NCBI GenBank assembly: GCA_012727625.1
Contig: JAAYGP010000355.1
Coordinates: forward strand, 1 to 7,123
Direction: 5' to 3'
DNA: 7,123 nt
Source: Clostridiaceae bacterium
GTDB lineage: Bacteria; Bacillota; Clostridia; DSM-8532
The notes below the pieces were generated by a model. It was given only the letters and a program-made list of their open reading frames with translations. It was not told the DNA's origin and made no database searches. This document shows, in pieces, positions 1 through 5,592 of this stretch; the stretch's first letter is position 1, and every line of letters starts with the position of its first letter. The translations under genes and the position numbers were made by a program.

Positions 1-39
<39 letters not shown>

Positions 40-70
40 ATTTGTATAATGCTTTCTCAGCGACTTTATT

Positions 71-99
71 ATTATACAAAGGGTTTTAGCATTTGTCAA
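71..99 (-). promoter_or_regulatory. Sigma-A promoter of tRNA-Gly
   Basis: On the minus strand there is a perfect TTGACA (99-94), a 17-bp spacer and a perfect TATAAT (76-71). Transcription would begin near position 64, about 25 nt before the mature tRNA. A full consensus match is expected for a stable-RNA gene. The -35 box lies about 32 bp from the left end of the MITE-like element at 132. Confidence 0.88.
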
Positions 100-131
100 C
101 AGCAAATTAGGGGCAATCTGCGGAAGTCGCT

Positions 132-398
132 GTTACTGTTCACAGATTCTGTTAACAAATATTGTGAAACAGAAGGAAACTTTAGCTGAATGAAGCTTAA
201 GGATGTATAGAGAGAAGCGAAGAATAGCAAGCTTATTGTTTGAGCAAAATGCAACATACATTTTTATTTCAATATACTTTTTTGCGAATTTCAGCTTGCC
301 TGAGTTTTAACTTACCAGCTCTTGGAAATGAAACTCCTGTTTCCTCCATTGCACAATATCTTACCTGTAAGTAACTGAATCAGGGTATGAACAGTAAC
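132..398. mobile_element. MITE-like element or IS remnant with inverted ends
   Basis: The outer 11 bp are perfect inverted repeats: GTTACTGTTCA at 132-142 and TGAACAGTAAC at 388-398. The similarity continues inward imperfectly for roughly 45-60 bp. The reverse complement of the left arm contains GTTTCC, CACAATAT, GTTAAC and GAATC in the same order as GTTTCC, CACAATAT, GTAAC and GAATC in the right arm. At 267 bp the element is too short for a transposase gene and fits a non-autonomous miniature element or an internally deleted insertion sequence. A second partial copy of the right arm lies at 5304-5388, which supports a dispersed repeat rather than chance. I see no convincing target-site duplication, and I cannot assign an IS family. 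Confidence 0.6.
249..374 (+). other. Small ORF inside the MITE-like element, possible transposase tail
   Basis: A 41-codon reading frame runs from ATG 249 to TAA 372-374 and ends inside the right inverted arm. There is no convincing ribosome binding site. Its last part (ALGNETPVSSIAQYLT) has a counterpart in the second repeat copy in the same relative frame (AL-stop-NEVLVSAISKYLT at 5304-5351). About ten of the fifteen comparable codons keep the same amino acid. This hints that the repeat arm derives from the 3' end of a transposase-like gene. It may equally be shared DNA ancestry with no coding meaning; expression is doubtful. Confidence 0.22.
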
Positions 399-428
399 GT
401 TGTACTTTATCTGTTTTTCACAATTTGT

Positions 429-457
429 TTGACATCAGTGCTGTTTGATGTTATCAT
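429..457 (+). promoter_or_regulatory. Strong sigma-A promoter upstream of the lysine operon leader
   Basis: TTGACA (429-434), a 17-bp spacer and TATCAT (452-457, five of six consensus bases). Transcription would start near 464, about 275 nt before the riboswitch. It begins 31 bp downstream of the right end of the MITE-like element. It is the best plus-strand promoter between the element and asd, so it is a candidate main promoter of the lysine operon. That would imply a leader of almost 600 nt before the first start codon. Confidence 0.6.
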
Positions 458-740
458 AACTTAAACTTTTATGGTTCTTTGGCAGAAAGGTTAAATCCAC
501 TTTATGCATATATGCTTTTTATGACTCAATGCAGTATCAGGATAAACCTTTTTTCTGGTTAATCTTAATGGTGGAATCATATTTGGCTTTTTTGACTAGG
601 TTCCAATCCTTAACATTAATCATAATATGTAATAGTGACACCGGGTTACAGCATAATGAAAAAGTGTCTGTAATATTAATGTTTAAATAAAACGCTTTGC
701 AAAACATCCGTACTTTTGGAACTTGAAAACTGAATATAAA
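458..740 (+). other. Long untranslated stretch before the riboswitch, no gene seen
   Basis: No reading frame here has a ribosome binding site or coding character; the open frame on the opposite strand at 537-773 overlaps the riboswitch and looks accidental. A second, weaker promoter candidate is TTGACT (592-597), a 17-bp spacer and ATTAAT (615-620), which would start transcription about 115 nt before the riboswitch. A modest hairpin pairs 541-548 with 557-564 but lacks a terminator tail. I cannot decide which promoter serves the operon. Confidence 0.4.
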
Positions 741-905
741 TGATAGAGGCGCAATTTTAATAAGTAGACCCACTAAGGTATATGGGTGCCGATGAGGTGG
801 ATTGAAAGGGAAAATTGCCGAAGGAAATACCTCCCCTAAGGTTTTGTCCTGGTCTTTCAGTGAATAACTGTCTGACTGTCATCATATATTGATGGAGAGC
901 TATCA
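741..905 (+). promoter_or_regulatory. Lysine riboswitch (L box) aptamer
   Basis: The sequence carries landmarks of the lysine riboswitch in order: GATAGAGGCGC at 742-752, TGCCGATGAGG at 787-797, GAAAGGG near 804, TTGCCGAAG at 815-823, CTTTCAGTGAATA near 854-866, and the closing GGAGAGCTATC at 894-904. Helix P1 pairs GATAG (742-746) with CTATC (900-904). The long P2 helix pairs 751-758 with 811-818 and ends in a hairpin pairing 768-772 with 783-787. P3 has a tip pairing 829-832 with 839-842, and P5 pairs 880-884 with 890-894. L-lysine binding at the five-way junction stabilises P1. The position before asd-dapA-dapB fits the known role of this class in repressing diaminopimelate and lysine synthesis. 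Confidence 0.93.
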
Positions 906-934
906 GTCAAATTACCCTTAAATAAAGGGTGTTT

Positions 935-964
935 AAACTGTTGGATCCTTCCAGCAGTTTTTTT
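935..964 (+). terminator. Riboswitch-controlled intrinsic terminator
   Basis: A 10-bp stem pairs 935-944 with 951-960 (one G-U pair) around the loop ATCCTT and runs into seven T residues (958-964). A competing antiterminator can form between 904-919 and 925-940: CAGT (904-907) pairs with ACTG (937-940) and ACCCTT (914-919) with AAGGGT (925-930). It uses up the 5' arm of the terminator and competes with P1 at C904. The expected logic is that lysine-bound aptamer keeps P1 and lets the terminator form, while absence of lysine favours the antiterminator and read-through into asd. Confidence 0.9.
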
Positions 965-1040
965 CTTATAAGCAGTAAAAAACTTTGTAAAAAAGGCTGC
1001 TGACGTTGTAAAACTAAAGTTAATATAGTATAAATAACAT

Positions 1041-1045
1041 GGAGG
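1041..1045 (+). promoter_or_regulatory. Ribosome binding site that fixes the asd start
   Basis: GGAGG sits eight bases before ATG 1054. An in-frame ATG at 1039 exists but overlaps this site and has no binding site of its own, so ATG 1054 is preferred. Confidence 0.85.
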
Positions 1046-1053
1046 GATTATGC

Positions 1054-2055
1054 ATGAAAAAATTCAAAATAGCGATTGTGGGTGCAACCGGAATGGTTGG
1101 CCGCACTTTTTTATCAGTGCTGGAGGAAAGGAATCTTCCCATATCAGAGGTTTTCTTTTTCGCATCAAGCAAATCAGCAGGTAAAACCATAACTTTTAAA
1201 GGAAAGAACTATACCGTGGAGGAACTGACTGAAAAATCCTTTGATCGGGGTATTGATATCGCCCTGTTTTCAGCTGGCGGAAGTATCAGCTTAAAATATG
1301 CCCCTGTTGTTGCAGAAAAAGGCTGCATCGTGATTGACAACAGCAGTGCCTGGAGAATGGATCCGAAAGTTCCGCTGGTTGTACCTGAAGTAAACCCTGA
1401 AGATATAAAATGGAATAATGGAATTATTGCAAACCCCAATTGTTCTACTATACAGGCAGTTATTGCACTTAGACCGCTGCAATTGAAATATGGCTTAAAA
1501 AGAGTAATCTATTCAACCTATCAGTCTGTTTCCGGCGCAGGAATGGCCGGGTTTAAGGACCTTGAGAACGGTATTAAAGGTGAAGCGCCCGCGAAGTTTG
1601 TTCATCCGATAGCAGGAAATTGCATACCACATATTGATGTTTTCATGGATAATGGGTATACAAAAGAAGAAGTTAAAATGATTGAAGAAACCCGTAAAAT
1701 ACTTAATCTTCCAAACCTCAAAGTTACAGCCACTACTGTCCGTGTACCTGTTTTCTATGGCCACAGCGAATCAATAAACGTCGAGCTTGAAAAGCCTTTT
1801 GACCTGGATGAATTAAAACAGGAATTGAAAAACTTCCCGGGCATAGTTGTACTTGATGATCCTGCAAACAATTTGTATCCGATGCCCATAACAGCTGCAG
1901 GCAGGGACGAAGTTTTTGTAGGAAGAATACGCAGGGATGAAAGCGTGGACAATGGTGTGAACCTATGGGTCGTAGCAGATAACATCAGAAAAGGAGCAGC
2001 CACCAATACTGTTCAGATTGCTCAGAAACTTATTGAATTCCAGAGTGAGGAGTGA
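1054..2055 (+). CDS. asd: Aspartate-semialdehyde dehydrogenase
   Basis: This cytoplasmic enzyme reduces L-4-aspartyl phosphate to L-aspartate 4-semialdehyde with NADPH. It is the branch point to lysine/diaminopimelate and to threonine and methionine. The product is 333 residues, normal for the family. The N-terminal Rossmann fold shows the nucleotide-binding loop GATGMVG at residues 10-16. The catalytic cysteine is C130 in NPNCST (127-132). STYQSVSGAG (154-163) is a family signature, IEETRKI (210-216) is the usual substrate-domain helix motif, R230 lies in VRVPV, and the acid/base histidine is H237 in GHSES. It is the first gene of the operon, behind the lysine riboswitch, and ends five bases before the dapA start codon, so the two are probably translationally coupled. 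No truncation or missing catalytic residue is seen. Confidence 0.96.
   Translation: MKKFKIAIVGATGMVGRTFLSVLEERNLPISEVFFFASSKSAGKTITFKGKNYTVEELTEKSFDRGIDIALFSAGGSISLKYAPVVAEKGCIVIDNSSAWRMDPKVPLVVPEVNPEDIKWNNGIIANPNCSTIQAVIALRPLQLKYGLKRVIYSTYQSVSGAGMAGFKDLENGIKGEAPAKFVHPIAGNCIPHIDVFMDNGYTKEEVKMIEETRKILNLPNLKVTATTVRVPVFYGHSESINVELEKPFDLDELKQELKNFPGIVVLDDPANNLYPMPITAAGRDEVFVGRIRRDESVDNGVNLWVVADNIRKGAATNTVQIAQKLIEFQSEE
2047..2052 (+). promoter_or_regulatory. Ribosome binding site that fixes the dapA start
   Basis: GAGGAG lies inside the last codons of asd and eight bases before GTG 2061. A GTG at 2052 is in frame but overlaps this site, leaving it without a usable binding site. GTG 2061 gives the N-terminus MKQPIFTG, which is typical of the family. 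Confidence 0.8.
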
Positions 2056-2060
2056 TTATT

Positions 2061-2939
2061 GTGAAACAACCTATTTTTACAGGTTCCTGTGTAGCCCTTG
2101 TAACACCTTTTACTGAAGACGGAGTTAATTTTGATAAACTTGAAGAACTTATTGAATGGCACATTAAAGAAGGAACGGATGCTATCCTTATATGCGGCAC
2201 AACAGGCGAAGCTTCCACCATGCCTGACGATGAGCATAAGGAAGTTATCCGGTTTGCCGTTGGGAAAATTGCCGGCAGGGTTCATGTTATGGCAGGTGCG
2301 GGCAGCAATGATACCAGGCACGCTATTGAGCTGAGCCGTTATGCCGAGTCGGTCGGAGCCGATTCCGTGCTTTCGGTCACCCCATACTACAATAAAACAA
2401 CCCAGGAGGGTTTGTATCAGCATTTTAAGGCCATTGCGGAATCGATTTCCATTCCTGTGGTGCTGTACAATATTCCATCCAGAACAAATCTGAATATTAA
2501 CCCTGAAACGCTTAAAAGGCTGTCTGCCATTGATAACATTGTAGCCGTCAAGGAATGCAACCTGGGACAGGTAGCATATACAAGGTATCTATGCGGTGAT
2601 GATCTTGTTATTTATTCCGGAGAGGATGGCCATGTCGTTCCTTTGATGGCTTTGGGAGGCATGGGTGTTATATCTGTTATGGCTAATATTATTCCAAAAG
2701 ACACACATATAATGACAAAAGCTTTTCTAAACGGCGATATAGAACTCAGCCGGAAACTTCAGTTCAAAACAATTGGCCTGGTAAATGCTTTATTCTGTGA
2801 AGTGAACCCTATTCCCGTCAAAGCCGCTATGAATGAAATGGGCATGAACGTTGGCAAGTGCCGAATGCCGCTTGTGGATATAAGTGAAAAAGGGCTTGTT
2901 ATGTTAAGGTCGGCACTTAAGGAATATGGGCTTATATAA
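2061..2939 (+). CDS. dapA: 4-hydroxy-tetrahydrodipicolinate synthase
   Basis: DapA condenses L-aspartate 4-semialdehyde with pyruvate, the first committed step to diaminopimelate and lysine, in the cytoplasm. The 292-residue product is a TIM barrel of usual length. All key residues are visible with a constant offset of three from E. coli DapA: T47 and T48 in CGTTGE, Y110 in TPYYNK, Y136 in YNIPSRT with R141 for substrate carboxylate binding, and the Schiff-base lysine K164 in VAVKE. The complete triad (T48, Y136, Y110) argues against other members of the pyruvate-dependent aldolase superfamily such as N-acetylneuraminate lyase, as does the location between asd and dapB. Translation starts at GTG 2061 just after asd. 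A 183-bp gap to dapB follows, with possible RNA structure. Confidence 0.96.
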   Translation: MKQPIFTGSCVALVTPFTEDGVNFDKLEELIEWHIKEGTDAILICGTTGEASTMPDDEHKEVIRFAVGKIAGRVHVMAGAGSNDTRHAIELSRYAESVGADSVLSVTPYYNKTTQEGLYQHFKAIAESISIPVVLYNIPSRTNLNINPETLKRLSAIDNIVAVKECNLGQVAYTRYLCGDDLVIYSGEDGHVVPLMALGGMGVISVMANIIPKDTHIMTKAFLNGDIELSRKLQFKTIGLVNALFCEVNPIPVKAAMNEMGMNVGKCRMPLVDISEKGLVMLRSALKEYGLI

Positions 2940-2955
2940 CCAGCGATACGGATTG

Positions 2956-3046
2956 CTCCCGGAAAAGACATAAAGCGGCTGTTTTATCCCTCCTGTATAC
3001 AGGCGGTAAAAAGATGCATTATGACTTTCCGGGAGGTAATCCGGAA
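2956..3046 (+). repeat. Nested inverted repeats in the dapA-dapB spacer
   Basis: The spacer can fold as an outer 10-bp perfect stem, CTCCCGGAAA (2956-2965) with TTTCCGGGAG (3026-3035). This encloses a long imperfect hairpin (2982-3011) built on the 12-bp palindrome CCTGTATACAGG (2992-3003), flanked by TTTTA/TAAAA pairing. A different hairpin, TTCCGG (3027-3032) with CCGGAA (3041-3046), uses part of the outer stem's 3' arm, so the two folds exclude each other. There is no U-tract, so this is not a standard terminator. It could be an mRNA processing or stability element. A 26-codon frame at 3014-3094 (MHYDFPGGNPEYTNRF at its start) overlaps it with only a weak AGGCGG before it; I do not call it a gene. 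Confidence 0.5.
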
Positions 3047-3108
3047 TATACTAACCGGTTTATGAAATTCCACAGGATTATATGCCGGCATTAATTATCT
3101 TGTTTACG

Positions 3109-3114
3109 AAAGGA
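3109..3114 (+). promoter_or_regulatory. Ribosome binding site that fixes the dapB start
   Basis: AAAGGA lies about eight to nine bases before ATG 3123. The in-frame ATG at 3114 overlaps the site itself and is therefore rejected. Confidence 0.72.
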
Positions 3115-3122
3115 TGATTTAT

Positions 3123-3878
3123 ATGGTCAGAATTTTATTGAGCGGGTGTAATGGAAAGATGGGCCAGGTTATAACAAATATTGCCCGTTACCGGGAGGAT
3201 GTTAAAATTGTTGCCGGCTTTGATATAAACGACTCCATCTCCAATGACTATCCTGTTTTTACCCGGCTTGAGCAATGCAATGCCGAGGCGGATGTTATTG
3301 TTGATTTCTCACATCCCGCAGCGCTGCCCCAGGTTTTAAACTATGCATTGTCAAAAAATATGCCTCTTGTTGTGGCAACAACAGGCATACCTGATGAACA
3401 GGTTTTAAAAATTAAGGAAGCTTCATCTGTTATTCCTGTTTTATATTCCGCCAACATGTCCCTGGGGGTTAATCTGCTTCTGGAATTGGTTCAGAAAGCT
3501 GCAAAACTTTTATACAGCAACTTTGACATAGAAATAGTGGAACGCCATCACAACCAGAAAATTGATGCCCCAAGCGGAACAGCTCTGGCACTGGCTGATG
3601 CTATCAACAAGGCACTACCTGAAAAATACAGGTATGTTTATGACAGGCACACAAAAAGGGTAAAAAGAAGCAAGGATGAAATTGGTATCCATGCAATCCG
3701 GGGAGGAAATATAGCAGGCGACCACACTGTTATTTTTGCCGGCAATGATGAAATAATTGAGTTAAGGCATATTGCCAACAGCAAGGAAATATTCGGGGTT
3801 GGGGCTTTAAAAGCCGCGGTCTTCCTGCATGACAAAACTCCGGGGCTTTACAATATGCAGGATCTTTTAAATGTTTAG
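3123..3878 (+). CDS. dapB: 4-hydroxy-tetrahydrodipicolinate reductase
   Basis: DapB reduces the DapA product to 2,3,4,5-tetrahydrodipicolinate with NAD(P)H, in the cytoplasm. The product is 251 residues from ATG 3123, within the usual range. The N-terminal Rossmann domain begins with the dinucleotide-binding loop GCNGKMG (residues 8-14). VATTGI (84-89) and SANMSLGVN (109-117) are the expected hinge and nucleotide-contact segments. The catalytic signature ERHHNQKIDAPSGTA (140-154) holds the proton-donor pair H142/H143 and K146. The C-terminal part, with GGNIAGDHTVIFAG and FGVGALKAAVF, is the tetramerisation and dinucleotide domain. It is the last gene of the operon, ending just before a strong terminator. 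Later pathway genes (dapL or dapD/dapE/dapF, lysA) are not in the window. Confidence 0.95.
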   Translation: MVRILLSGCNGKMGQVITNIARYREDVKIVAGFDINDSISNDYPVFTRLEQCNAEADVIVDFSHPAALPQVLNYALSKNMPLVVATTGIPDEQVLKIKEASSVIPVLYSANMSLGVNLLLELVQKAAKLLYSNFDIEIVERHHNQKIDAPSGTALALADAINKALPEKYRYVYDRHTKRVKRSKDEIGIHAIRGGNIAGDHTVIFAGNDEIIELRHIANSKEIFGVGALKAAVFLHDKTPGLYNMQDLLNV

Positions 3879-3905
3879 AAAAGGGCTTATTACCAGCCCT
3901 TTTTT
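3879..3905. terminator. Bidirectional terminator between dapB and the DUF624 gene
   Basis: A 9-bp perfect stem pairs AAAAGGGCT (3879-3887) with AGCCCTTTT (3895-3903) around the loop TATTACC, followed by T residues to 3905 on the plus strand. It begins at the base after the dapB stop. On the minus strand the same stem ends in TTTT and lies just beyond the stop of the convergent gene, so it probably serves both. Confidence 0.9.
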
Positions 3906-3917
3906 ATTTTAATAAGT

Positions 3918-4844
3918 TTACTCTTTTTCTTCATCTTTCCCGTCTGTAATTTCTTCCGTTTTTTCCGGCTCTGACCGATCCGGTTCTTCTGTATTTTTAC
4001 CTTTATTCAGAACAGGTTGTATCATGTATTTATCCATTTTTGAATATACATAAAAATTGGTTATATAACTTATCAGGCCGAAAGTAATGAAAAACATTAA
4101 AATATAACCAAGTACAGGATAAAAATAAAACGGAAGAATAATAACCGCCAGGCACGCAATAATAATCAGGAGGTTTGGAAGAAACTTCATAATAGCAAAA
4201 AGGAAAGCATTTTTATACAGTTGTCTTACGGTGAGCTTAAAAGTAACCATCATCGGATAAATATACATGCTCATCATAATAAACAACACAAATGCCATAA
4301 TAATTAAAGCACTGGCGACAGACAGCAGTGTATTGGTATTTTTCATATTAAAATATATATAAATATCAATTAATGTGAGAACTGTTACAACTCAGTTTAT
4401 AAACCCTACAATCATGCTTTGTTTAAAATTCTTTTTGGCATGTTCAATAAAATCACTCCAGATAAATGCATGCTCCTCTCTGGAATAGTTGCGCTGGACA
4501 TATGTCATTCCTGCCTGGGCCGGACCAACCGCAATCAGAGGAAAACATACAAAAGGAAGAAACAGCGGAATTATAATGCCGATTAAATATAAAACTATTT
4601 CATCGGTTTGAATTTCAAAAACACCAACCTGCATTAAAAGATCCAAGTAATACATGGCAAAAAACAAGAAAAATATAAATGCAGGGATGTTAAACAACAG
4701 GTACAATAGATTAACTTTTACAATATTCCAAAATTTCCTGCCCAACACTTCAAAAAAAATTATGAACCTTGGCTTCGGAGGGGCATCTTTTGGAACGCCT
4801 GGTCCCTCCTTTGTGTAATCGAATAAACCAAAAAAACCAGCCAT
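3918..4844 (-). pseudogene. YesL/DUF624-family membrane protein gene split by an in-frame UGA
   Basis: Two open frames on the minus strand, 4844-4392 (150 residues) and 4346-3918 (142 residues from its first ATG), lie in the same frame. They are separated by one UGA (4394-4392) and 15 further sense codons, giving a potential product of 308 residues. The N-terminal part starts MAGFFGLFDYTKEGPGVPKD and contains hydrophobic segments near residues 44-67 and 83-110. GPAQAGMTYVQRNYSREEHA, then WSDFIEHAKKNFKQS, match the pattern of DUF624 (YesL) proteins as I know it. The UGA is at codon 151, inside the next hydrophobic segment. The second part adds about three more membrane segments and an acidic tail rich in E, D and K (TEEPDRSEPEKTEE). 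The start is supported by GAGGGT at 4856-4851. YesL-like proteins are often linked with carbohydrate uptake, but no such gene is nearby. Substitution, sequencing error or read-through are all possible. Confidence 0.75.
4392..4394 (-). other. In-frame UGA codon interrupting the DUF624 gene
   Basis: On the minus strand the reading is ...V-G-F-I-N-UGA-V-V-T-V-L-T-L-I-D..., hydrophobic on both sides. A single UGG-to-UGA change in a tryptophan codon would explain it. The window uses UGG for tryptophan (for example W100 and W120 of asd) and UGA as a normal stop for asd, so the code is standard here. Confidence 0.85.
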
Positions 4845-4871
4845 ATACTAACCCTCTTCTTTCGTCAATGT

Positions 4872-4899
4872 CTTATATAAAAGATAATAATATGGTCAA
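4872..4899 (-). promoter_or_regulatory. Putative sigma-A promoter of the DUF624 gene
   Basis: On the minus strand there is TTGACC (4899-4894), a 16-bp spacer and TATAAG (4877-4872), each five of six consensus bases. The start would fall near 4865, about 20 nt before the ATG at 4844 and upstream of its GAGGGT binding site. The spacing is coherent but the call rests on sequence match alone. Confidence 0.5.
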
Positions 4900-5303
4900 C
4901 TCCCGGATAACCATAAAGTAAATTCCTGATATAGGATAAAAATTTTAAGTCATCGGCTTAATAATTATAACCTTAAAACTGCATTGCAATCTTCGCTGTT
5001 TACAGCTTACTGAAAATTCCCGCGGGCCCGCCCGCAGATAAACCAATAAAACCTTCCGGGAACTGATTATAATACTGCCATATCACAAAAACACTATAGA
5101 TAATTAAGTAAATTGTACCAGATGATAAAATGCTATTCAATAGAAGTTTTTCACAAGAGCGGTTTTTCAAAATATGCAAAGATCACAACCAGTATTGAAT
5201 ATCAGACAATTACAGCGCTTAAGTGTCCCCATGACGCACCTTTACCTCCGGCTCTTTATTACAAGCTTCTGATTCCACTGTATCATAATATTACGGTGTT
5301 CCT
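4900..5303. other. Intergenic stretch without a recognisable gene
   Basis: An open frame at 5113-5349 on the plus strand (78 codons) has no ribosome binding site, no domain I recognise and runs into the repeat at 5304, so I do not call it. The only local oddity is a very G+C-rich run at 5019-5037 containing the palindrome GCGGGCCCGC (5022-5031) in otherwise AT-rich DNA. Some of this stretch may be decayed mobile DNA belonging to the repeat that follows. Confidence 0.45.
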
Positions 5304-5388
5304 GCTCTTTAAAATGAAGTTCTTGTTTCCGCTATTTCAAAATATCTGACCTGATCAATAACTGAATTAGGGTGTGAACAGTAACGTT
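5304..5388 (+). repeat. Partial second copy of the MITE-like element (right arm)
   Basis: This segment aligns with 318-401 almost without gaps at roughly four-fifths identity. Shared blocks in order are GCTCTT, AAATGAA, TGTTTCC, AATATCT, ACCTG, TAACTGAAT, AGGGT and TGAACAGTAACGTT. The last contains the same 11-bp terminal repeat (5375-5385). I found no convincing partner left end upstream, so this copy is either one-ended or its left arm has decayed. It ends 39 bp before the tRNA-Leu promoter, as the first copy lies about 32 bp from the tRNA-Gly promoter. Confidence 0.7.
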
Positions 5389-5423
5389 TACAATTATTGG
5401 ATCAGCTAAATTTTTTAAATTAC

Positions 5424-5452
5424 TTGACACTGTACATATTCCCTAGTATAAT
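5424..5452 (+). promoter_or_regulatory. Perfect consensus sigma-A promoter of the tRNA-Leu unit
   Basis: TTGACA (5424-5429), exactly 17 bp, then TATAAT (5447-5452). Transcription should begin near 5459. It serves the leader and tRNA-Leu downstream, since no other gene lies before the terminator at 5677-5706. Confidence 0.9.
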
Positions 5453-5458
5453 ATTTTT

Positions 5459-5592
5459 TGCTGCGACATTGCTTTAAAAAAGCCCTAAAGCATGTTGAAA
5501 CCAGCAGACAGGCGCTAATACGGCATGTTACCCTACGGTAATATTAAAATTCAGTTATTTTAGTCTGTTGGCTGGATACTTAATAGTTATAT
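5459..5592 (+). ncRNA. Unidentified structured leader co-transcribed with tRNA-Leu
   Basis: About 130 nt separate the predicted start from the tRNA, far more than the roughly 25 nt before tRNA-Gly. It can fold into a first hairpin, TGCTTTA (5470-5476) with TAAAGCA (5486-5492), and a long second stem, CCAGCAGAC (5501-5509) with GTCTGTTGG (5563-5571, one G-U pair). The second stem holds an inner tetraloop hairpin TTACC-CTAC-GGTAA (5528-5541). Bases 5493-5515 match 18 of 23 positions with the D-arm region of the tRNA-Leu below (5600-5622), including GCAGACAGGC without change; every difference is a transition. I recognise no riboswitch or T-box consensus. It may be a decayed tRNA-Leu duplicate, a processing signal or a small RNA. 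Confidence 0.45.

Noticed and set aside
537..773. 78-codon minus-strand frame upstream of and into the riboswitch
   Set aside because: No ribosome binding site, low-complexity content, and it overlaps the aptamer. Accidental frame.
1006..1034. Possible second promoter between riboswitch terminator and asd (TTGTAA, 17 bp, TATAAA)
   Set aside because: The transcript would start at about 1041, on the ribosome binding site itself, leaving asd without a usable leader; the -35 box is also only four of six. It would bypass the riboswitch, which is unlikely.
3014..3094. 26-codon ORF in the dapA-dapB spacer
   Set aside because: Only a weak AGGCGG precedes it, no family is recognised, and it coincides with the hairpins; coding cannot be supported.
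4392..4394. Selenocysteine or reassigned UGA in the DUF624 gene
   Set aside because: The codon lies in a hydrophobic membrane segment with no redox motif, no convincing bacterial selenocysteine-insertion hairpin directly follows it, and UGA is a true stop for asd while UGG encodes tryptophan.
4994..5016. Left inverted end of the second repeat copy (TCGCTGTT shared with 127-134)
   Set aside because: Only about eight bases match and the following sequence diverges from the first copy's arm, so it may be chance.
5113..5349. 78-codon open frame in the intergenic region
   Set aside because: No ribosome binding site, no recognisable domain, and it runs into the repeat copy. Probably chance.
5459..5592. 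T-box or known riboswitch in the tRNA-Leu leader
   Set aside because: No T-box consensus, no downstream aminoacyl-tRNA synthetase or amino acid gene, and none of the riboswitch core sequences I know can be matched.
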